From NCBI GenBank assembly GCA_033060915.1, contig CM065381.1:33824336-33888335 (forward strand): 64,000 bases of DNA, given 5' to 3'. Below are positions 9,636-22,699 of this stretch, piece after piece. This DNA is from Euryodendron excelsum. Its lineage: Eukaryota > Streptophyta > Magnoliopsida > Ericales > Pentaphylacaceae. Position 1 is the stretch's first letter. Every line of letters begins with the position of its first letter. A program made the translations under genes and the position numbers. The notes beneath the pieces are model-generated. The model worked only from the letters and a program-made list of their open reading frames with translations. It was not told the DNA's origin and searched no databases.

Positions 9636-11581
9636 TGTACGCCCCTTGTGGAGACTCTGATCTTCTTTTGCCCGTTGTCCTTGAGTTGTATTTATGTTAG
9701 ACAGTTTTATTTTGATATTTTGCACAAAAATGAATATTTATGGTATTCAGATGCATGGATAGACAAAGACATTTATGATCTTTTCAGCTAAATGATGGAT
9801 GATGATGTTGGATATCTATTACATGAGTTGATGTTGGTGACTTCAATTTAGACAGGGAGTTATATCATATGTGTGCAAAGCCCATGCTAATTTTTTTTTT
9901 TTAACATATGCACAGGTTAGAAATATGTTAATAGAATGACACAGGGTGCTATTAGACTTGTAGTCCTAGGAATGGTAACTCCCTCCTCTTCGGGGATTTA
10001 GCCTCTCTTCTAGCTCAACCCTACCTTGATTGGATGATAGCATTTCGCACCTTTCTCAACCTTTTGATCGCCTCCAACTCTCTGTCTTAGGGTTAGTGTA
10101 TATAGTTATTAGGCTAAGACTCTTAACTCTCGGGGCTTTAGCAATAGCTTACCTGGCCTTTGGCAGAGCAATAAGTGGCCGGTCATTTCAATCCGAGGAG
10201 ACTTTGTTTAGGACTGTAATGTAGGCTAGGTTATGGGGTTTTAGAAACAAGGGGATATGTAGGCTCAAATTCAATGTTGTTTTCAGCAGGGTTTAGATCC
10301 ATACCGTCCTTAACGATTTTCTCAATAAGGCTAGCATCCTTCTTGGCTTTGGCAACGTGTCTAGCTCATTTAGATCAAGCAATCCGTTTTCAATCAGAGT
10401 GGACTTTAGTAGGGTTATAATGTAGGCCATGGTTTCGGGGTTTTGCAAGAAAAGGGTAAAGGCTCGAACCTATTGTTTCTACTGGGTTTCTTTGTAACCT
10501 AGGATCACCCCTGAATTTCCTCGCTTTTCACATGATTTCTTAGGGTGAAAATGACCTTATTCTTTCACCCTTTCCATATGCCTTTTAAGATAACCGTGAC
10601 TTTCTCTTCTTCCGATCCTCTTATTATGCTTTTGAAAATGACTTAATCATGATTTTCTTAGGCCTTTCCTTAAAGGCTTTTCTTTTTTTTTTTTTTGGCC
10701 TCTTGCCCCTTGGCGACTGCTTTCCGTTGCTTTTTCTTTCTATTCCTTCATGAAATGAATAATTCTTTGACTCTTTTTCCTTAGGCCTTTTCCTTGGTAG
10801 TTTAATCTATCCAATATGGGCGGTGATCCTTAGGTTGGGGTTTTTTCCTTAGAAAAGGATAGATGGCTCAACAGGTTTGGCAAGGGGTTACTTTTGACTG
10901 TATAGGAAATGAAATAAGGGCCTCTCTTCACTTTGAATTAGATTTCTTGATCTATAGAGCCTTCATTACTGCCTTAGCATAGCGAGGGTGGGTACCATTC
11001 CTAGAGTTTTCAAACTATTGTTTGCCCCAGTGTGGGGAGGACAGTCTTGGATCGGGGTTGACAAAGAAAACTTCGTTTGTCGCGAGGCTCTAGGGGTTAA
11101 ACAAAGGGAATATGAGGACATTTGTTTATTTATTTAGTTATTTATTCTTTTATTTATATGTGGGGAAGTGAAAGATGGCTCTTCTTCATTTTGATAAACT
11201 GGCCACCCATCGCTTAGCTTTAGAGTCTTGCAAGTGCTGCCTTTGGGTAGTATCCTCACTCATCCTTATCCCCTCTCTCTTTGGAAAGTTGATCATTTGG
11301 TGAGTGGTTAACTCATTCTATCATCCCTTCAACTTGAATCATTCCATAAGATAAACTATGCCCATTGCATAGAAAATAGTCACTATTCCCTAGGGAAGAC
11401 AAGACAATGATAATGGAATAAAAGACTGTCATTTGATTATTATTATTATTTCTACGGAAAGCATAAAGTTCTTAAGCAATAAGAAAATGTAAACATTAAT
11501 TTAAAGATAGAAAGTGATAGGGATAGAAAGAAAGTGGGTGAAAACACCCCTCTCTTGTACGCTTGTGCAAGGAATCCATTT
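9636..11581. other. Conserved noncoding spacer between PMD and gag (element A)
   Basis: About 1.9 kb separate the 3' end of the PMD gene from the 3' end of gag. Both genes converge here. The stretch has no long ORF and no pol motif in any frame. It is conserved in B (25549-27504) and C (47161-49120), including a block around 10040-10230 and a T-rich part near 10680. In autonomous elements pol would lie here. Confidence 0.6.
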
Positions 11582-12844
11582 TTAGTAAGGTCTTGGGCCT
11601 GTGCCCTTGTCTGCATTCCATCCACGGTTGAGATTTTCAGCCAAGGCAGGATAGCTAGATGCTTCTCCCGGAGTTCCAAGTGAGTTGGCAGTGATGATGT
11701 AATTGTTAGCTTTCTTGACTGTCTTGCCTTCATTTGTTTGCTCCGAAGTTTCTCTAACAAACCACTCGGGCAACTCGTATTCGTCCAGCTTGATAGTTTG
11801 TGCCAGGGGTTTTTTGCTCTGGCCTCCAGTTGGGGCTCGATGCTCTTCAGGTGTACACAATGGGAGATTTTTATTACCTAGTTTGGACAGCTCCTGGTCA
11901 ATTTTCTTCACAGATTCATATGCGGGTTTGTCTTCAAGGGTCGGCATTTTATTGGGGTTGCATCGTAACCGAATACAACTCTGTTCCATATCGTTGCATT
12001 CCATCTCCTCCCCATCCTTGTAATATATCTCTTGGCATGCAGCAAAACAAACCTTGTTATTACCAAACTTTGTAACGATGTTAACGATGTGGTCCAGTGG
12101 AGGGTTTGTAGGGTCGTTCGGATAAGGATTTGCTAGTCGTACCCCAATGATCTTGTTATCTATCAGGTCTTGAATCTTATGCTTGAGGGTCCAACAATCT
12201 TCAGTGTCATGTCCTTGGCTATCCGAATGATATTTACAGCTTGCTGCAGATTTAAAGTAATGAGGCAGAGGATTAGGCTGGGGCCGGGCAAGTATAGGTT
12301 TCAGATATCCTGTTGCTAAGAGGCTAAAATAGGCCGCGGTTTGTGAGCATGCGAGTTTAGTAAACGTTCGCATTTTCCCACTTGTTCACCTAGGCCGAGG
12401 AGGTGTTGCAGATGTTTTTGATGATTGGGGATTAAGCTTTGGTGAGCTTACAGCCGAGTTGATGGTTCGGGAATTGAAAGGGCTTTGGGTTTTATGTTTC
12501 AAAATGGGACAATTTTCGATGGCAAGGCCAAATGGGTTGGGATGATATCCGAAGGAGAGATTATATAGTCCTTGTGTTTGGTTTGGGGTTGGTTTGGAAG
12601 GCATCCGAGCAAGGCCCTCGGCCTGGGGAGGTCGTTAGTAAGCAATGGTGGCGGCATAGTCATGGTCTTCCTTCTTCATCCTTTTCCGTCCATCATGGGT
12701 TTGGGCCTGAGAGGACTCTGCTTGCTCATAAGTTGCATGGGATAAGAGTGAAGAAAGCATGCCTTCTATTTCGGTCATCTTATGCTTGACTCCTCTTGCT
12801 TCTGCTAGTAATAGAGCTAAGGTATCAAGAGTAAGTAATTCCAT
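11582..12844 (-). pseudogene. gag: Gag-like ORF of element A lacking the capsid domain
   Basis: A single minus-strand frame of 421 codons from ATG at 12844 to the stop at 11582, interrupted by TAA at 12635-12637 and TGA at 12386-12388. The last 263 codons are open. They contain the Gag knuckle CKYHSDSQGHDTEDC (12194-12238; C-X2-H-X5-H-X4-C), followed by LKHKIQDLID and a C-terminus ending PRPY, as in B and C. The N-terminus (MELLTLDTLALLLAEARGVK, then a short helical region and a basic stretch) replaces the capsid domain seen in B, C and F. A possible second, decayed knuckle (YHPNPFGLAIENCPILKHK) lies before the TGA. A pyrimidine-rich tract with TTTTAG just upstream (12876) may be a splice acceptor. 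It is either a deletion derivative or an alternative Gag form; nucleic-acid binding by the knuckle is the only activity suggested. Confidence 0.65.
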
Positions 12845-14285
12845 GCTTGTAAGATGAGGGAACGAGGGAAGGTACCTAAAACCAACAAAAGGAAAGAGTC
12901 AGTGTTTTACCTTGACAAGTCTTTATGCAATGCATGCTCTAAGGTGCCCCTCTTAAGGAGGGAAACTAGTCATGATCTATTGGCCTACTTTTGGAGATAG
13001 GCGATTTGCCCCTATATGCAAATACTTTACCATCAAGTAGGAACCTTCAACCATCCATGCATTCATTCATAAAAGTAAAGAAGTACATTAAGTTTTGGGT
13101 TTAAGATACAAAAGAATTGAAATACATTGTAATAGGGGGAGGGGGAACATTTTCCTTTGGATTTCCACCTATCTACTTTTACAAAGGAAAACCCTAAACT
13201 ACTCTTGAGTCTTCGGATTCGCCTTCTTTCGATTTGATGTCGAGGAGGTCGCTCTTGCTGATTGGTTGCCCCTTGTCTTCATGGCAATCCTATCTCCGTG
13301 AGCATAGAGGGATTGGGGCCCCTCTTATGGAATGGATTGGTATGCATGCTATGAGTCCTTAGGGTTACGTGGGAACCCTTAGGGTTTAGGTAGGTTTAAT
13401 ACAAGAGAGAGTAACTTTGGTGTCACTCTCAATGGGTTGATCATATGCATGAGAATGCAGTGACTTGAGTTGCTTGGAACTCGTGTCTTGACATGGAATA
13501 TGAAATGCATGAATATGGATGCAAATAGTGTAAGGAGAGAGAATGCAGGAGTAAGGTAAACATACATGCATGAGCAGTTAGACAGGCATTATAACAGTAT
13601 AAATACAGTCAGTATAATAGCAGGAATAAGCAGGTATAAATGAAAGTAAGAGCAGTCGCCCTTTCCTTCGTGGTTTTGAAAATGGTGCTCGTGTCTTAAA
13701 TTCGGCAGAGGTTCGACTATGCATGGTGTCTATATGAGTATGAGGTTGAGGGTTGACTAATGCATCCTAAAAAGGCTCGGTCCCCGGATCTTCAAATCTA
13801 GGCCCACTCCTCGAGGTGGTGCCATGATCGGTTGGTGATCCGAGCAGGGGAACCATTAAGAGGCCGTAGGCGAAGAAACTGACACAGCATTTTGCCCATA
13901 ACCAATATACTGTTCTCCCTTTCTAACTACAAAGGTCACATTAGGGTAATAATACAAGTATGCAGAATGCAGGTGCATATGCAGTATGTGTGTGATTTTT
14001 AAAAGTGGAGGAAAGAGCCCAACAACTCCCATTCATCCTGTTCATCACATTCATGCATAGTAGTTAATAAAATTTAAACAAAATGTGTACCTACAAAACA
14101 AAAATGCAAGTGTTAGTATGAGTATGGCAAACATAATACAAGATAATATAAATGCATGGTTTTCAAAAACAATTTTGAAAATTTGGTTTTGAAAATTTAA
14201 AGTGAATAGGATTAAACGAAGTTAATTGAAGACTCTACATGGGTGAAGGGTAAAGAGACAAGACTATGGCCTAACCCTCTAAGTG
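12845..14285 (-). other. 5' leader of element A (noncoding)
   Basis: The region from the PBS to the gag start, collinear with the leaders of B (29580-31010) and F (59133-60651). It has no convincing ORF. Two possible introns are marked by conserved signals: an acceptor TTTTGTAG near 14090 (minus strand) and a donor GTAAAG at 13030 paired with the acceptor at 12876. The GAGAGAGA stretch near 13533 is the site that grew into a long TC microsatellite in F. Confidence 0.55.
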
Positions 14286-14303
14286 TCCCCAGCGGAGTCG
14301 CCA
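14286..14303 (-). promoter_or_regulatory. Primer-binding site of element A (tRNA-Arg)
   Basis: On the minus strand TGGCGACTCCGCTGGGGA starts two bases after the LTR end. It is complementary to the 3' end of plant tRNA-Arg(ACG) as I recall it (GATCCCCAGCGGAGTCG plus CCA). Arg priming is typical of Ogre-type elements. Confidence 0.8.
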
Positions 14304-17300
14304 GCTATCGCGCCCAGATTTTTCACACTCGAGGAATATTCACACAAGTGGGAAAAATGATGCACTCTCTCCTTAGAACTCACCCTCCTAGAAGAATGAG
14401 TGTGATTAGGTTTGAATTGAAAATAGATTTGAATAAAGGGCTTTTGAAAAAAGTTTGGAGTCGCCACCTAACTTGATTAAGGTGAGTTAAGTCACCTAAA
14501 AACTAAGCATAATCCGAAAACTACACTTAGGGTTTTTGAAAAATGATTTTGAAAATATCTCCTCAAGAGAGGGTTTTGAAGAAAAACAGGTTGTTTGGCA
14601 ACCTTTGAAAAACATTTAGCCCTTTTTTGAAAATAACCCCGTTTTGGTCTTTGAAAACAGTGATCTAGGTTCGGAGGTTGGTTACGTGTAGGAAAGACGC
14701 ACTAAGCCATCACCCTACCCCACCCTTTCGGTACCTACATGTCAATCTACCCTAGATTCACCTATGAGAGTCTTTAACTAACCGTTATTCAATCCTACCC
14801 ACTTTAGAAAAAGAATGTTTGAAAAAGACATGATGCATGATATGCAAGTGCAAGAAAAGAGATTTGGAAATAAATTTGAAAAGAGTTTGATTTGATTTGA
14901 AAAGAAAGAGATAGAAGCTTGAATTTGAAGATTGAAATTGAATTTGGAATTTGAAATTGAAGATTGAAAATAGAAATAGATCATAGAATTGGAAACTTGA
15001 AGAAATTGTAGGATTGGAGATTGGAAAGAAATTGTAGAAATAGAATTTTGAAAAATGTTATGGAATTGGAAATTTGAAAAATGTGGTGGAATTTAAAATT
15101 TGAAAGAAGTTGTGACTGCACCCATGAGGGTTACCTACGTATCCTTTTGGGAGGAATCAAGTCAGTCGTAGTTCGGATAAGAGTCCGATTGAAAATAGAA
15201 GAGTTGATTTGGAAGAAAGAGATTGAATTGGAAATTGAATTGGAAGATTGAGAGCTTGAACTTTGATTGGAAGATTTGAAAAGATTTGATTTTGAAAGAC
15301 TTGGTTTTAGAAACTTTGACTTAGGAAAGACTTGAGACTTAGAAAAGATTTGACTTGACTTGGAAGGATTTTAGAAAAGATTGACTTGAATATTGGACTT
15401 GGAAGGCTAGGAAAGCTTGGATTTAGGATGGGTTCGAATTTGGAAAGTTCGGATTAGGAAAGTTTCGAAATAGGAAAGTGTCATTTTAGGAAAGTTTTAA
15501 CTTAGGAAAGTTTTGAATTAAGAAAGTTTTATTTTAAAAAAAAGTTTTTGAAATAGGAAAGTGTTGAATTTAGAAATGTTTTGAATTAGGAAAAGTTTTG
15601 TTTAAGAGTGGTTTAGAATTGGAAAAGTTTCAAGTTAAGAAAGTTTTGAATTTGGAAAGCAGAATTTTAGAAAGATTTGAAAATTTAGAAAGTTAGGATT
15701 TTGGAAAGATTTGGGTTTAGAAAGTTTTAACTTAAGAAAGTTTTGAATTTGAAAAACTTTGAATTTGGAAAGATTTAAAATTCCAAAAGTTTAAGATTTA
15801 GAAAGTTTTAGAGTTTTAGAAAATCTTGAGATTAGGGAAGGTTTGAGTTTTGGAAAGATGTGAAAACCTAGATTTGGAAAGCGGTAGAATTAGGAAAGGG
15901 ATAGAATTAGAAAAGATGTGAAAGTTAAGTTTTAAAATTTAGGAAAGATTTTTATATTCAAGTTTTTGAAACTTTAGATTTAGGAAAGTAGAGGATTAGG
16001 AAGGAGTTGAATTAGGAAAGATTTGGATTAGGAAGGGATTGGATTTTATTTCTAAAATAGAAGGTTTGATTTTGTTTCCAAAAACGGAGGATTGGATCTA
16101 GTTTCCTAAATAGGAAGATAGGATTTGGTTTCCTAAAGGGAAGATAGGAATTGGCAAGGATTTGGAAAGGGAGGTTTTAGAAACCCTAGATTTGGAAGGC
16201 TATAGTTTTGACATAGAAAAGAGGTTTTGGAAATGTGTATAGTTTGGATGTGAAAACAAGAGGTTTTGGAAAATAGATTTTAAGGCAAGTTTGAAAACCA
16301 TATTTTTGGAAAGAAAATTAGGGTTTTCTGTGGGTTAGAGGGCTTGACTTGGGCACCAAGAAAAAGGGTTTTTTGAAAAGTGTGTTTTTTGGAAACAAGT
16401 TTTTGGAAATAAATCCTACAGAGGAGTTTCTAGACGGAAGATTTTGGAAAGAGGCTTTAGGAAACTGAATTTTGTTAGAAGATTGTTGGAGAGAGTTTTT
16501 AGAAAGATTTTTAGAGAGCGTTTTTAGAAAATGGATTTTGAAGAGAGCGTTATGGAAAGGAGTTTAAAAAGAGAAGTTTTGGAAAATAGATTTTTGGAGG
16601 GAGTTTTTGAAAACAACTTTGGAAAAAAGAGTTTTTGGGAAGCATGTTGAAAAAGAGGGTTTTAGAAAGAGAGACTTTTGAAAAGAGAGCTTTTTGGAAA
16701 GTATAAAAACGTCTCACTTTCCTAAAGCGATTCTAACCATAAGAAGGCTATAACCACTTGAAGAAAGTGGTTTTGAAAACAACAAGGGTTGAAAATGTGG
16801 ACCATATTGGTCACTTTGAATGTAACACTTTCCTAAAGCAACCCTAGTCATGGAAAAGCTAGAATCACCCTAGGATTGTGATTTTGAAAACATGTTTTGA
16901 AAAATGAAATTTTGATGTAATTTTGAAAACAAGTTTAATGCAAGCTTTGAAAACGAGTTTGAAAACGGTTTTTAGAAGATGCAAGATTATGATATGCACA
17001 ATGCAAATTTGGGGGGTTAAGGCTTCACCACATAATCAAGGGGGCCGAATCCACGTGGTCTCCACATAGCCTAAAGGAAAGCCCCCGACACGGTGACCCT
17101 CCAATAGTCTCATCCTACACATGGATCGGGAGTCCCCTTGTTTCAAGCACGCAACAAAAGGGGAGCGGGAAAGAGATGGGGGATTAAAATAGAGAAAACC
17201 CAAGTGGGTTAGGAGAGAGAAGAGAAAGGGGAAAGTGCAGAAACGTACTACGAAAACCTACCTTGTGTCTTGTATATTTTGCGCGCCTTGCTTATCTTCG

Positions 17301-17579
17301 ATCTTCGTCTTGATCTTCGTCTTCAATCCTTAAGAGTTGTCTTCACTCTTCAAACTTTAGATTGCAGCTTTTCAAGTCTTCAAAGGAGGGTTGGAGGCTA
17401 GTGTATAAGTATATGGGGATGTGCATGAGTGTATATGAGGCTTAGGCTCTGTATATGGTGGCTAGGGTTTGGAAAACCTAGAGAAGCTAGGGTTTTTGAA
17501 GTGTTCGAGCTCTGTATATCGAATTTTAAGGTTTTTTAGACTGAGTTTGCGGACCACTTTCACGCTGAAGGAGGCTCTG

Positions 17580-17587
17580 TATTTATA
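17580..17587 (-). promoter_or_regulatory. TATA box of the A LTR
   Basis: TATAAATA on the minus strand, in the conserved block with GAGCCTCC downstream. Palindromes of the GCGCCAC type lie upstream at about 17603-17705. Confidence 0.65.
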
Positions 17588-17849
17588 GAGATGGGATAGA
17601 CCTAGCGCCTATTGCAGTGGCGCCAGGGCAAAATTCGTCTTGGCGCCACTAGGAGTGGCGCCAGGCCAATTCTTGGCTTAGCGCCACTACTAGTGGTGCC
17701 AGCCAGTTAGGAAAGTATTTAGGTCGGCACGCAACATATCTTTGACTAGATTTCGGCACCTGTACTAGTGGCTACCATGCAATTTTCAGCCTGGCTTCAC
17801 TAGGAGTGACTTCGAAAAGTCCGAGAATGATTTGAAGAAGCCGGGAATG

Positions 17850-17854
17850 ACTCG
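17850..17854. repeat. Target-site duplication, left copy (solo LTR)
   Basis: ACTCG directly before TGTAAG; the right partner ACCCG is at 22700-22704. Removing the solo LTR and one copy restores the continuity seen in the other LTRs. Confidence 0.75.
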
Positions 17855-18094
17855 TGTAAGCACCCCATTTTTGACCGCTCGGCAGTCTACACTCCGTCCA
17901 GACTGTTATTCAAGTCATTGTGGATATATTCCAATCAAAACAACTTTCTAAGTCCAAATCTCGTCTGTCCATCACCTTGCGGGCCCACCAGGCCCAAATA
18001 AAGGCAAAATGACCAAAATGCCCTTACGGGCATTGTCCTTTCCTTTTCGACTCCAACCCCTCTCTCAAGACAGTTGATTCCTCGAGACGGTAAA

Positions 18095-18425
18095 TCTATT
18101 CCAATCCAAGCACGTCTTTTCGAAGACGGTAAGTCCCCTTTCCAATCCCTCTCTCGAGATAGTTTATTCCTCGAGATGGTTCCAACTCAGGCACGTCTTT
18201 TCGAAGACGGTAAGACCCCTTTCCAATCCCACTCTTGAGACAGTTTATTCCTCGAGATGGTTCCAACCAGGCACGTCTTTTTGAAGACGATAAGACCCCT
18301 TTCCAATCCCACTCTGGAGACAGTTTATTCCTCGAGACGGTTCCAACCAGGCACGTCTTTTTGAAGACGATAAGACCCCTTTCCAATCCCTCTCTCGAGA
18401 CAATTTATTCCTCGAGACAGTCCGA
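18095..18425 (+). repeat. 80-81-bp hairpin repeats (solo LTR), four units
   Basis: Hairpin cores CGTCTTTTCGAAGACG at 18113-18128 and 18194-18209, and CGTCTTTTTGAAGACG at 18274-18289 and 18354-18369, a period of 80-81 bp. Each is followed by GGTAAG or GATAAG, CCCCTTTCCAATCCC and a TCTCGAGA-type inverted repeat. Relative to the LTR-2 unit, the loop-closing C-G pair of the stem is T-A here. Confidence 0.8.
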
Positions 18426-19379
18426 GTAGCGAAAATACTCGTAAATATCACAACTGTTAGAGTAGCGGAAATACTCACAAATAAGTCGATATAGGGAATT
18501 GCTAACAAACCCTTGTGTTACGACGACCGTCGTCAGAGTGGCGGAAACATTCAAAACCCAGGTCAACACCAGTGTTTGTTAGCCCACTTTGGTGAAAAAT
18601 GACCAAACTGCCCTTAGGACCTTTTCCAAGACTTTCCGGTCAAGATGATCATTTCACTCCTAGGCATCCGAACGCCCCGGGAACCATGCCGGCTCTGGGT
18701 ATCAAACCGGTAACCCTCTGAGATTACTTTTTATAGTGTTCTCAACCTTCCTTTACCTTTTCGGATCATTCCGAGTCAGTTCCGGCTAACCCGGTACAAA
18801 ATGACCGTTTTGCCACTGGTGGGCCGGTCTCCTTTTTCGACCACACTGGCTCTAGGTATCAAACCAGTAACCTCCCGAGAATACTTCTTATAGTATTCTC
18901 AATCTTCCTCTACCTTTTCGGATCATTCCGAGTCAGTTCCGGCAAACTCGGTACGAAATAACCGTTTTGCCCCTGGTGGGTCGATCGCCTCTTCTGACCA
19001 CACCGGCTCTGGATATCAAACCGGCAACCTTTGGAAACATTTTGAATAATGTTTCCAAATCTCGAGTTTTCTTTCGGGACAGTCTGAGTCTGTCCCGGCA
19101 GCTTCCCGATCCGATTGACCGTTTTGCCCCTAAAGGCCCGGTCAATCCTTCCGACACATTCTATCCTCACTTTTCAAGTAAAATACCTTCGGGACACTAT
19201 TCTAAGTGTTCCTGCTCTTTTCCAGCCTTCTGGGCCATTCCCGGTCCCTTAAATCCTTCCCGGACTTTTCGAAGTCACTCCTAGTGAAGCCAGGCTAAAA
19301 ATTGCATGGTAGTCACTAGTACAAGCGCCCAAATCTAGTCAAAGATACGTTGCTTGCTGACCTTAAACATTTCCTAAAT

Positions 19380-19485
19380 GGCTGGCGCCACTAGTAGTGG
19401 CGCTAAGCCAAAAAATGGCCTGGCGCCACTCCTAGTGGCGCTAGTGTAAAATTTGGCCTGGCGCCACTGCAACAGGCGCCAGTGT
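19380..19485. promoter_or_regulatory. Palindrome cluster of the solo LTR
   Basis: Three GCGCCAC/GTGGCGC inverted repeats in the same order and spacing as in LTR-1 and LTR-2, directly upstream of the TATA box. Confidence 0.55.
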
Positions 19486-19496
19486 TGTCTAACCTC

Positions 19497-19504
19497 TATA
19501 AATA
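19497..19504 (+). promoter_or_regulatory. TATA box of the solo LTR
   Basis: TATAAATA in the conserved block, followed by GAGCC and the leader with telo-box motifs. Confidence 0.7.
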
Positions 19505-22500
19505 TAGAGCCTTTTTCAACGTGAAAGGGATCCGCAAACTCAAACCAAAAATTATATAATTCGATATACAGAGCTCGAACACTTCAAAAACCCTAGCCTC
19601 CCTAGTTTTTCCAAACCCTAGCCATCATACACTAAACCCTAGTCTCCTATACACTCCTATACACCCCCATACACTCATACACTAGCCTTCAACCTACCTT
19701 TGAAGACTTGAGGAGCTGCAATCTAAAGCTTGAAGACAACTCTTGAAGATTTTAAGACGAAGATCAAGAAGAAGACCGAAGATCGAAGACAAGTAAGGCG
19801 CGCAAAATAAACAAGACGTACGGTAGGCTCCCTATTTAAATTTTCGCACTTCCCCCCTCTCTCTTCTCTCTCCTAACCCACTTGGGTTTTCTCTATTTTA
19901 ATCTTCCATCTTTTTCCCCTCTTTTCTTTGCATGCTTGAAACAAGGGGATTCCCGGTCCATGTGTAGGATTGAGCTATTGAAGAGTCACCGTGTCGGGGG
20001 CTTTCCTCTAGTCTAACCAGAGACCACGTGGGTCCGGCTCCCTTGATTATGTGGTGAAGCCTTAGCCTTGTATGTTCATGACCCCAAAATTGCATTGTGC
20101 ATATAATGATCTTGCATCTTCCAAAAACCATTTTCAAAGTTGTTTTTCAAATCTTTTTCAAACTTGTTTTCAAAATTGCATCAAAATCCTCTTTTCAAAA
20201 ACTTGTTTTCAAAACCACAATTCTAGGGTAATTCTAGTCTTTCCATGGCTAGGGTTACTTTAGGAAAGTGTTACATTCAAAGTGACTTTTATGATCCATA
20301 TTTTTAAATTTTATTATTTTCAAAACCACTTTCTTAAAGTGGTTCTAACCTTCTTATGGTTAGAATCGCTTTAGGAAAGTGAGGCATTTTTATACTTTCC
20401 AAAAACTTTCTTTTCAAATCTCTTCCTAAAAATCTCTTTTTCAACATACTTTCCTAAAACTCTCCTTTCCAAAATTATTTTCAAAAACTCCCTCCAAAAA
20501 TCTACTTTTCAAAACTCCCTTTTTCAACTCCTTTCCAAAACGTTCTCTTTAAAGTCCACTTTCCAAAAACGTTCTCTAGGTTTCTTTCCTAGAAAAACTC
20601 TCTCTAAAAAATCTTTCCAAAAACTCTCTTTCCAAAATCTTCCCTCTAGAAATGCTCCTTTAGGTTTTTCCTTCTAAAATCTTCGTCTCCAAAAACACAC
20701 TTTCCAAAAACTCCTCCCTAGGATTTTCTTTCTAAAACCTTCGTTTCCAAAAAAAACCACTTTCCAAAGACTCTTTTCTTAGAGCCTAAGTCAAGCCCTA
20801 GAATCCACAATTAGGAAACCCTAACTTTCTTTCCAAAAACATGATTTTCAAACTTTACCCCAAATCTAGGTTTCCAAAACCTCTTGCTTTCACATCCAAA
20901 CTATACACGTTTCCAAAACCTATTTTCTACGTCAAAACTATAATTTTCCAAATCTAGGGTTTCTAGAATCTCCATTTCCAAATCCTTGCCAAATCCTATC
21001 TTCCCTTTAGGAAACCAAATCAAATATTCCCGTTTAGGAAACCAAATCCAATACTCCGTTTTTGGAAATAAAATCCAACATTTTCTTTTAGAACTCAATT
21101 TCCACATCTTTCCTAACTCCACTCTTTCCTAATTCTACCTCTTTCCAAATCTCAACTTTTCAAATCTAAGCTTTCAAACCTTTCTTAAACTCAAACCTTT
21201 CCTAATCTTAAGATTTTCTAAAACCCTAAAACTTTCTAAATCTTAAATCTTTTCAAGTTCAAAATTTTCTAAATTCAAAACTTTCTTAAGTTAAAACTTT
21301 CTAAATCTTAAACTTTCTAAATTTCAAATCTTTCCAAATTCAAAACTTTCTAAATTTGAAACTTTCTTAAGTTAAATCTTTCTAAACCTAAATCTTTCCA
21401 AATTCTAAACCTTTCTTAATCTAAACTTTTTCTAATTCAAAGTATTTCTAAATTCAACACTTTTCTATTTCAAAACCTTTCTTAAAACGAAACTTTCCAA
21501 TTTCCAAAACTTCCCTATTTCCAAACATTCCAAATTCAAAGCTTTCCTAAATCAAAAACTTTGCTAATTCCAAAACTTTCCTAAAATGACACTTTCCTAA
21601 TTCGGAACTTTCCTAATCCGAATCTTTCCTAATTCCAAGCTTTCCTAATCTTCCAAGTCCAATCTTTAAGTCAATTCTTTTGCAAAATCTTTCTAAGTCA
21701 AATCCAATCCTTTTTTTCTAAATCCTCTCTTTCCTAAGTCTAGGTTTCCTAAAATCAAGTCTTTCAAAATCAAATCTTTTCAAATCTTCCAATTCAATTT
21801 CCAATTCAACTCCTTTTTCAAATCAACTCTTCTATTTCTAATCGGACTCTTGTCCGAAGTACGACTGACCTAATTCCTCCAAAAGGATACGTAGGCAACC
21901 CTCATGGGTGCGGTCACAACTTCTTTCAAATTTCAAATTTCTTCACATCTTTCAAATCTCAAATTCTACAATCTTCTTCAATCTCCAATTCCATATCTAT
22001 TTGAAGTTTTCAAATCCAAAAATCTATTTTCAAATCTCTATTTCCAATTTTTAAAACTTTCCAATTTCAATTCTATCGCTTCAAATCTCTTCTAAAATCA
22101 AATCAAATTCTTCTTTTCAAGTTTCTTTCCAAATCTATTTCCCAACTTCTCTTATCTTGCACTTGCATATCATGCATCATATCTTTTTAAACATCTTTTT
22201 CAAAGTGAATAGGATTGAACAATAGTTAGTTAAAGACTCTCATAGGTAAATCTAGGGTAGATTGACATGTAGGTACCGAAAGGGCGGGGTAGGGTAATGG
22301 CTTAGTGCGTCTTCCCTACACATAACCAACCTTCGAACCTAGATCACTGATTTCAAAAACCAAAACGAGTTATTTTTCAAAAAGGGCTAAATGTTTTCCA
22401 AAGGTTTCCAAATAACCTGTTTTCTTAAAAACCCTCTATTGAGGATGTTTTCCAAAATTGTTTTCCAAAAACCCCTATGTGTAGTCTTCGGATTATTCTT

Positions 22501-22699
22501 AGTTTTTAGGTGACCTAACTCACCTTAATTAAGTTAGGTGGCAACTCCAAATCTTTTTCAAAAGCCCTTTATTCAAATCAATTTTCAATTCAAACCTAGT
22601 CGCACTCATTCTTCTAGGAGGGTGAGTTCTAATGAGAGAGTATAACATTTTTCCCACTTGTCTGAGTATTCCTCGAGTGCGAAAAATCTGGGCGCGACA

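Larger units (their letters stand above)
17855..22699 (+). mobile_element. Complete solo LTR inserted in the A LTR
   Basis: A full LTR of 4845 bp from TGTAAGCACCCC to GGGCGCGACA, in orientation opposite to its host LTR. It has no internal region and is flanked by a 5-bp direct repeat with one difference (ACTCG/ACCCG). It carries 80-81-bp repeats (18095-18425), three 157-bp type units (from 18669), palindromes (19380-19485), a TATA box (19497-19504), telo-boxes near 19587, the G-poor region and U5. It is the reference full-length LTR of this window. It presumably arose by LTR-LTR recombination that removed an internal region. Confidence 0.9.

Noticed and set aside
9636..11581. Possible pol remnants in the gag-PMD spacer
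   Set aside because: I looked for RT (YxDD), integrase (HHCC, DDE) and protease (DTG/DSG) motifs in all frames of the three spacers and saw none in a sensible context.
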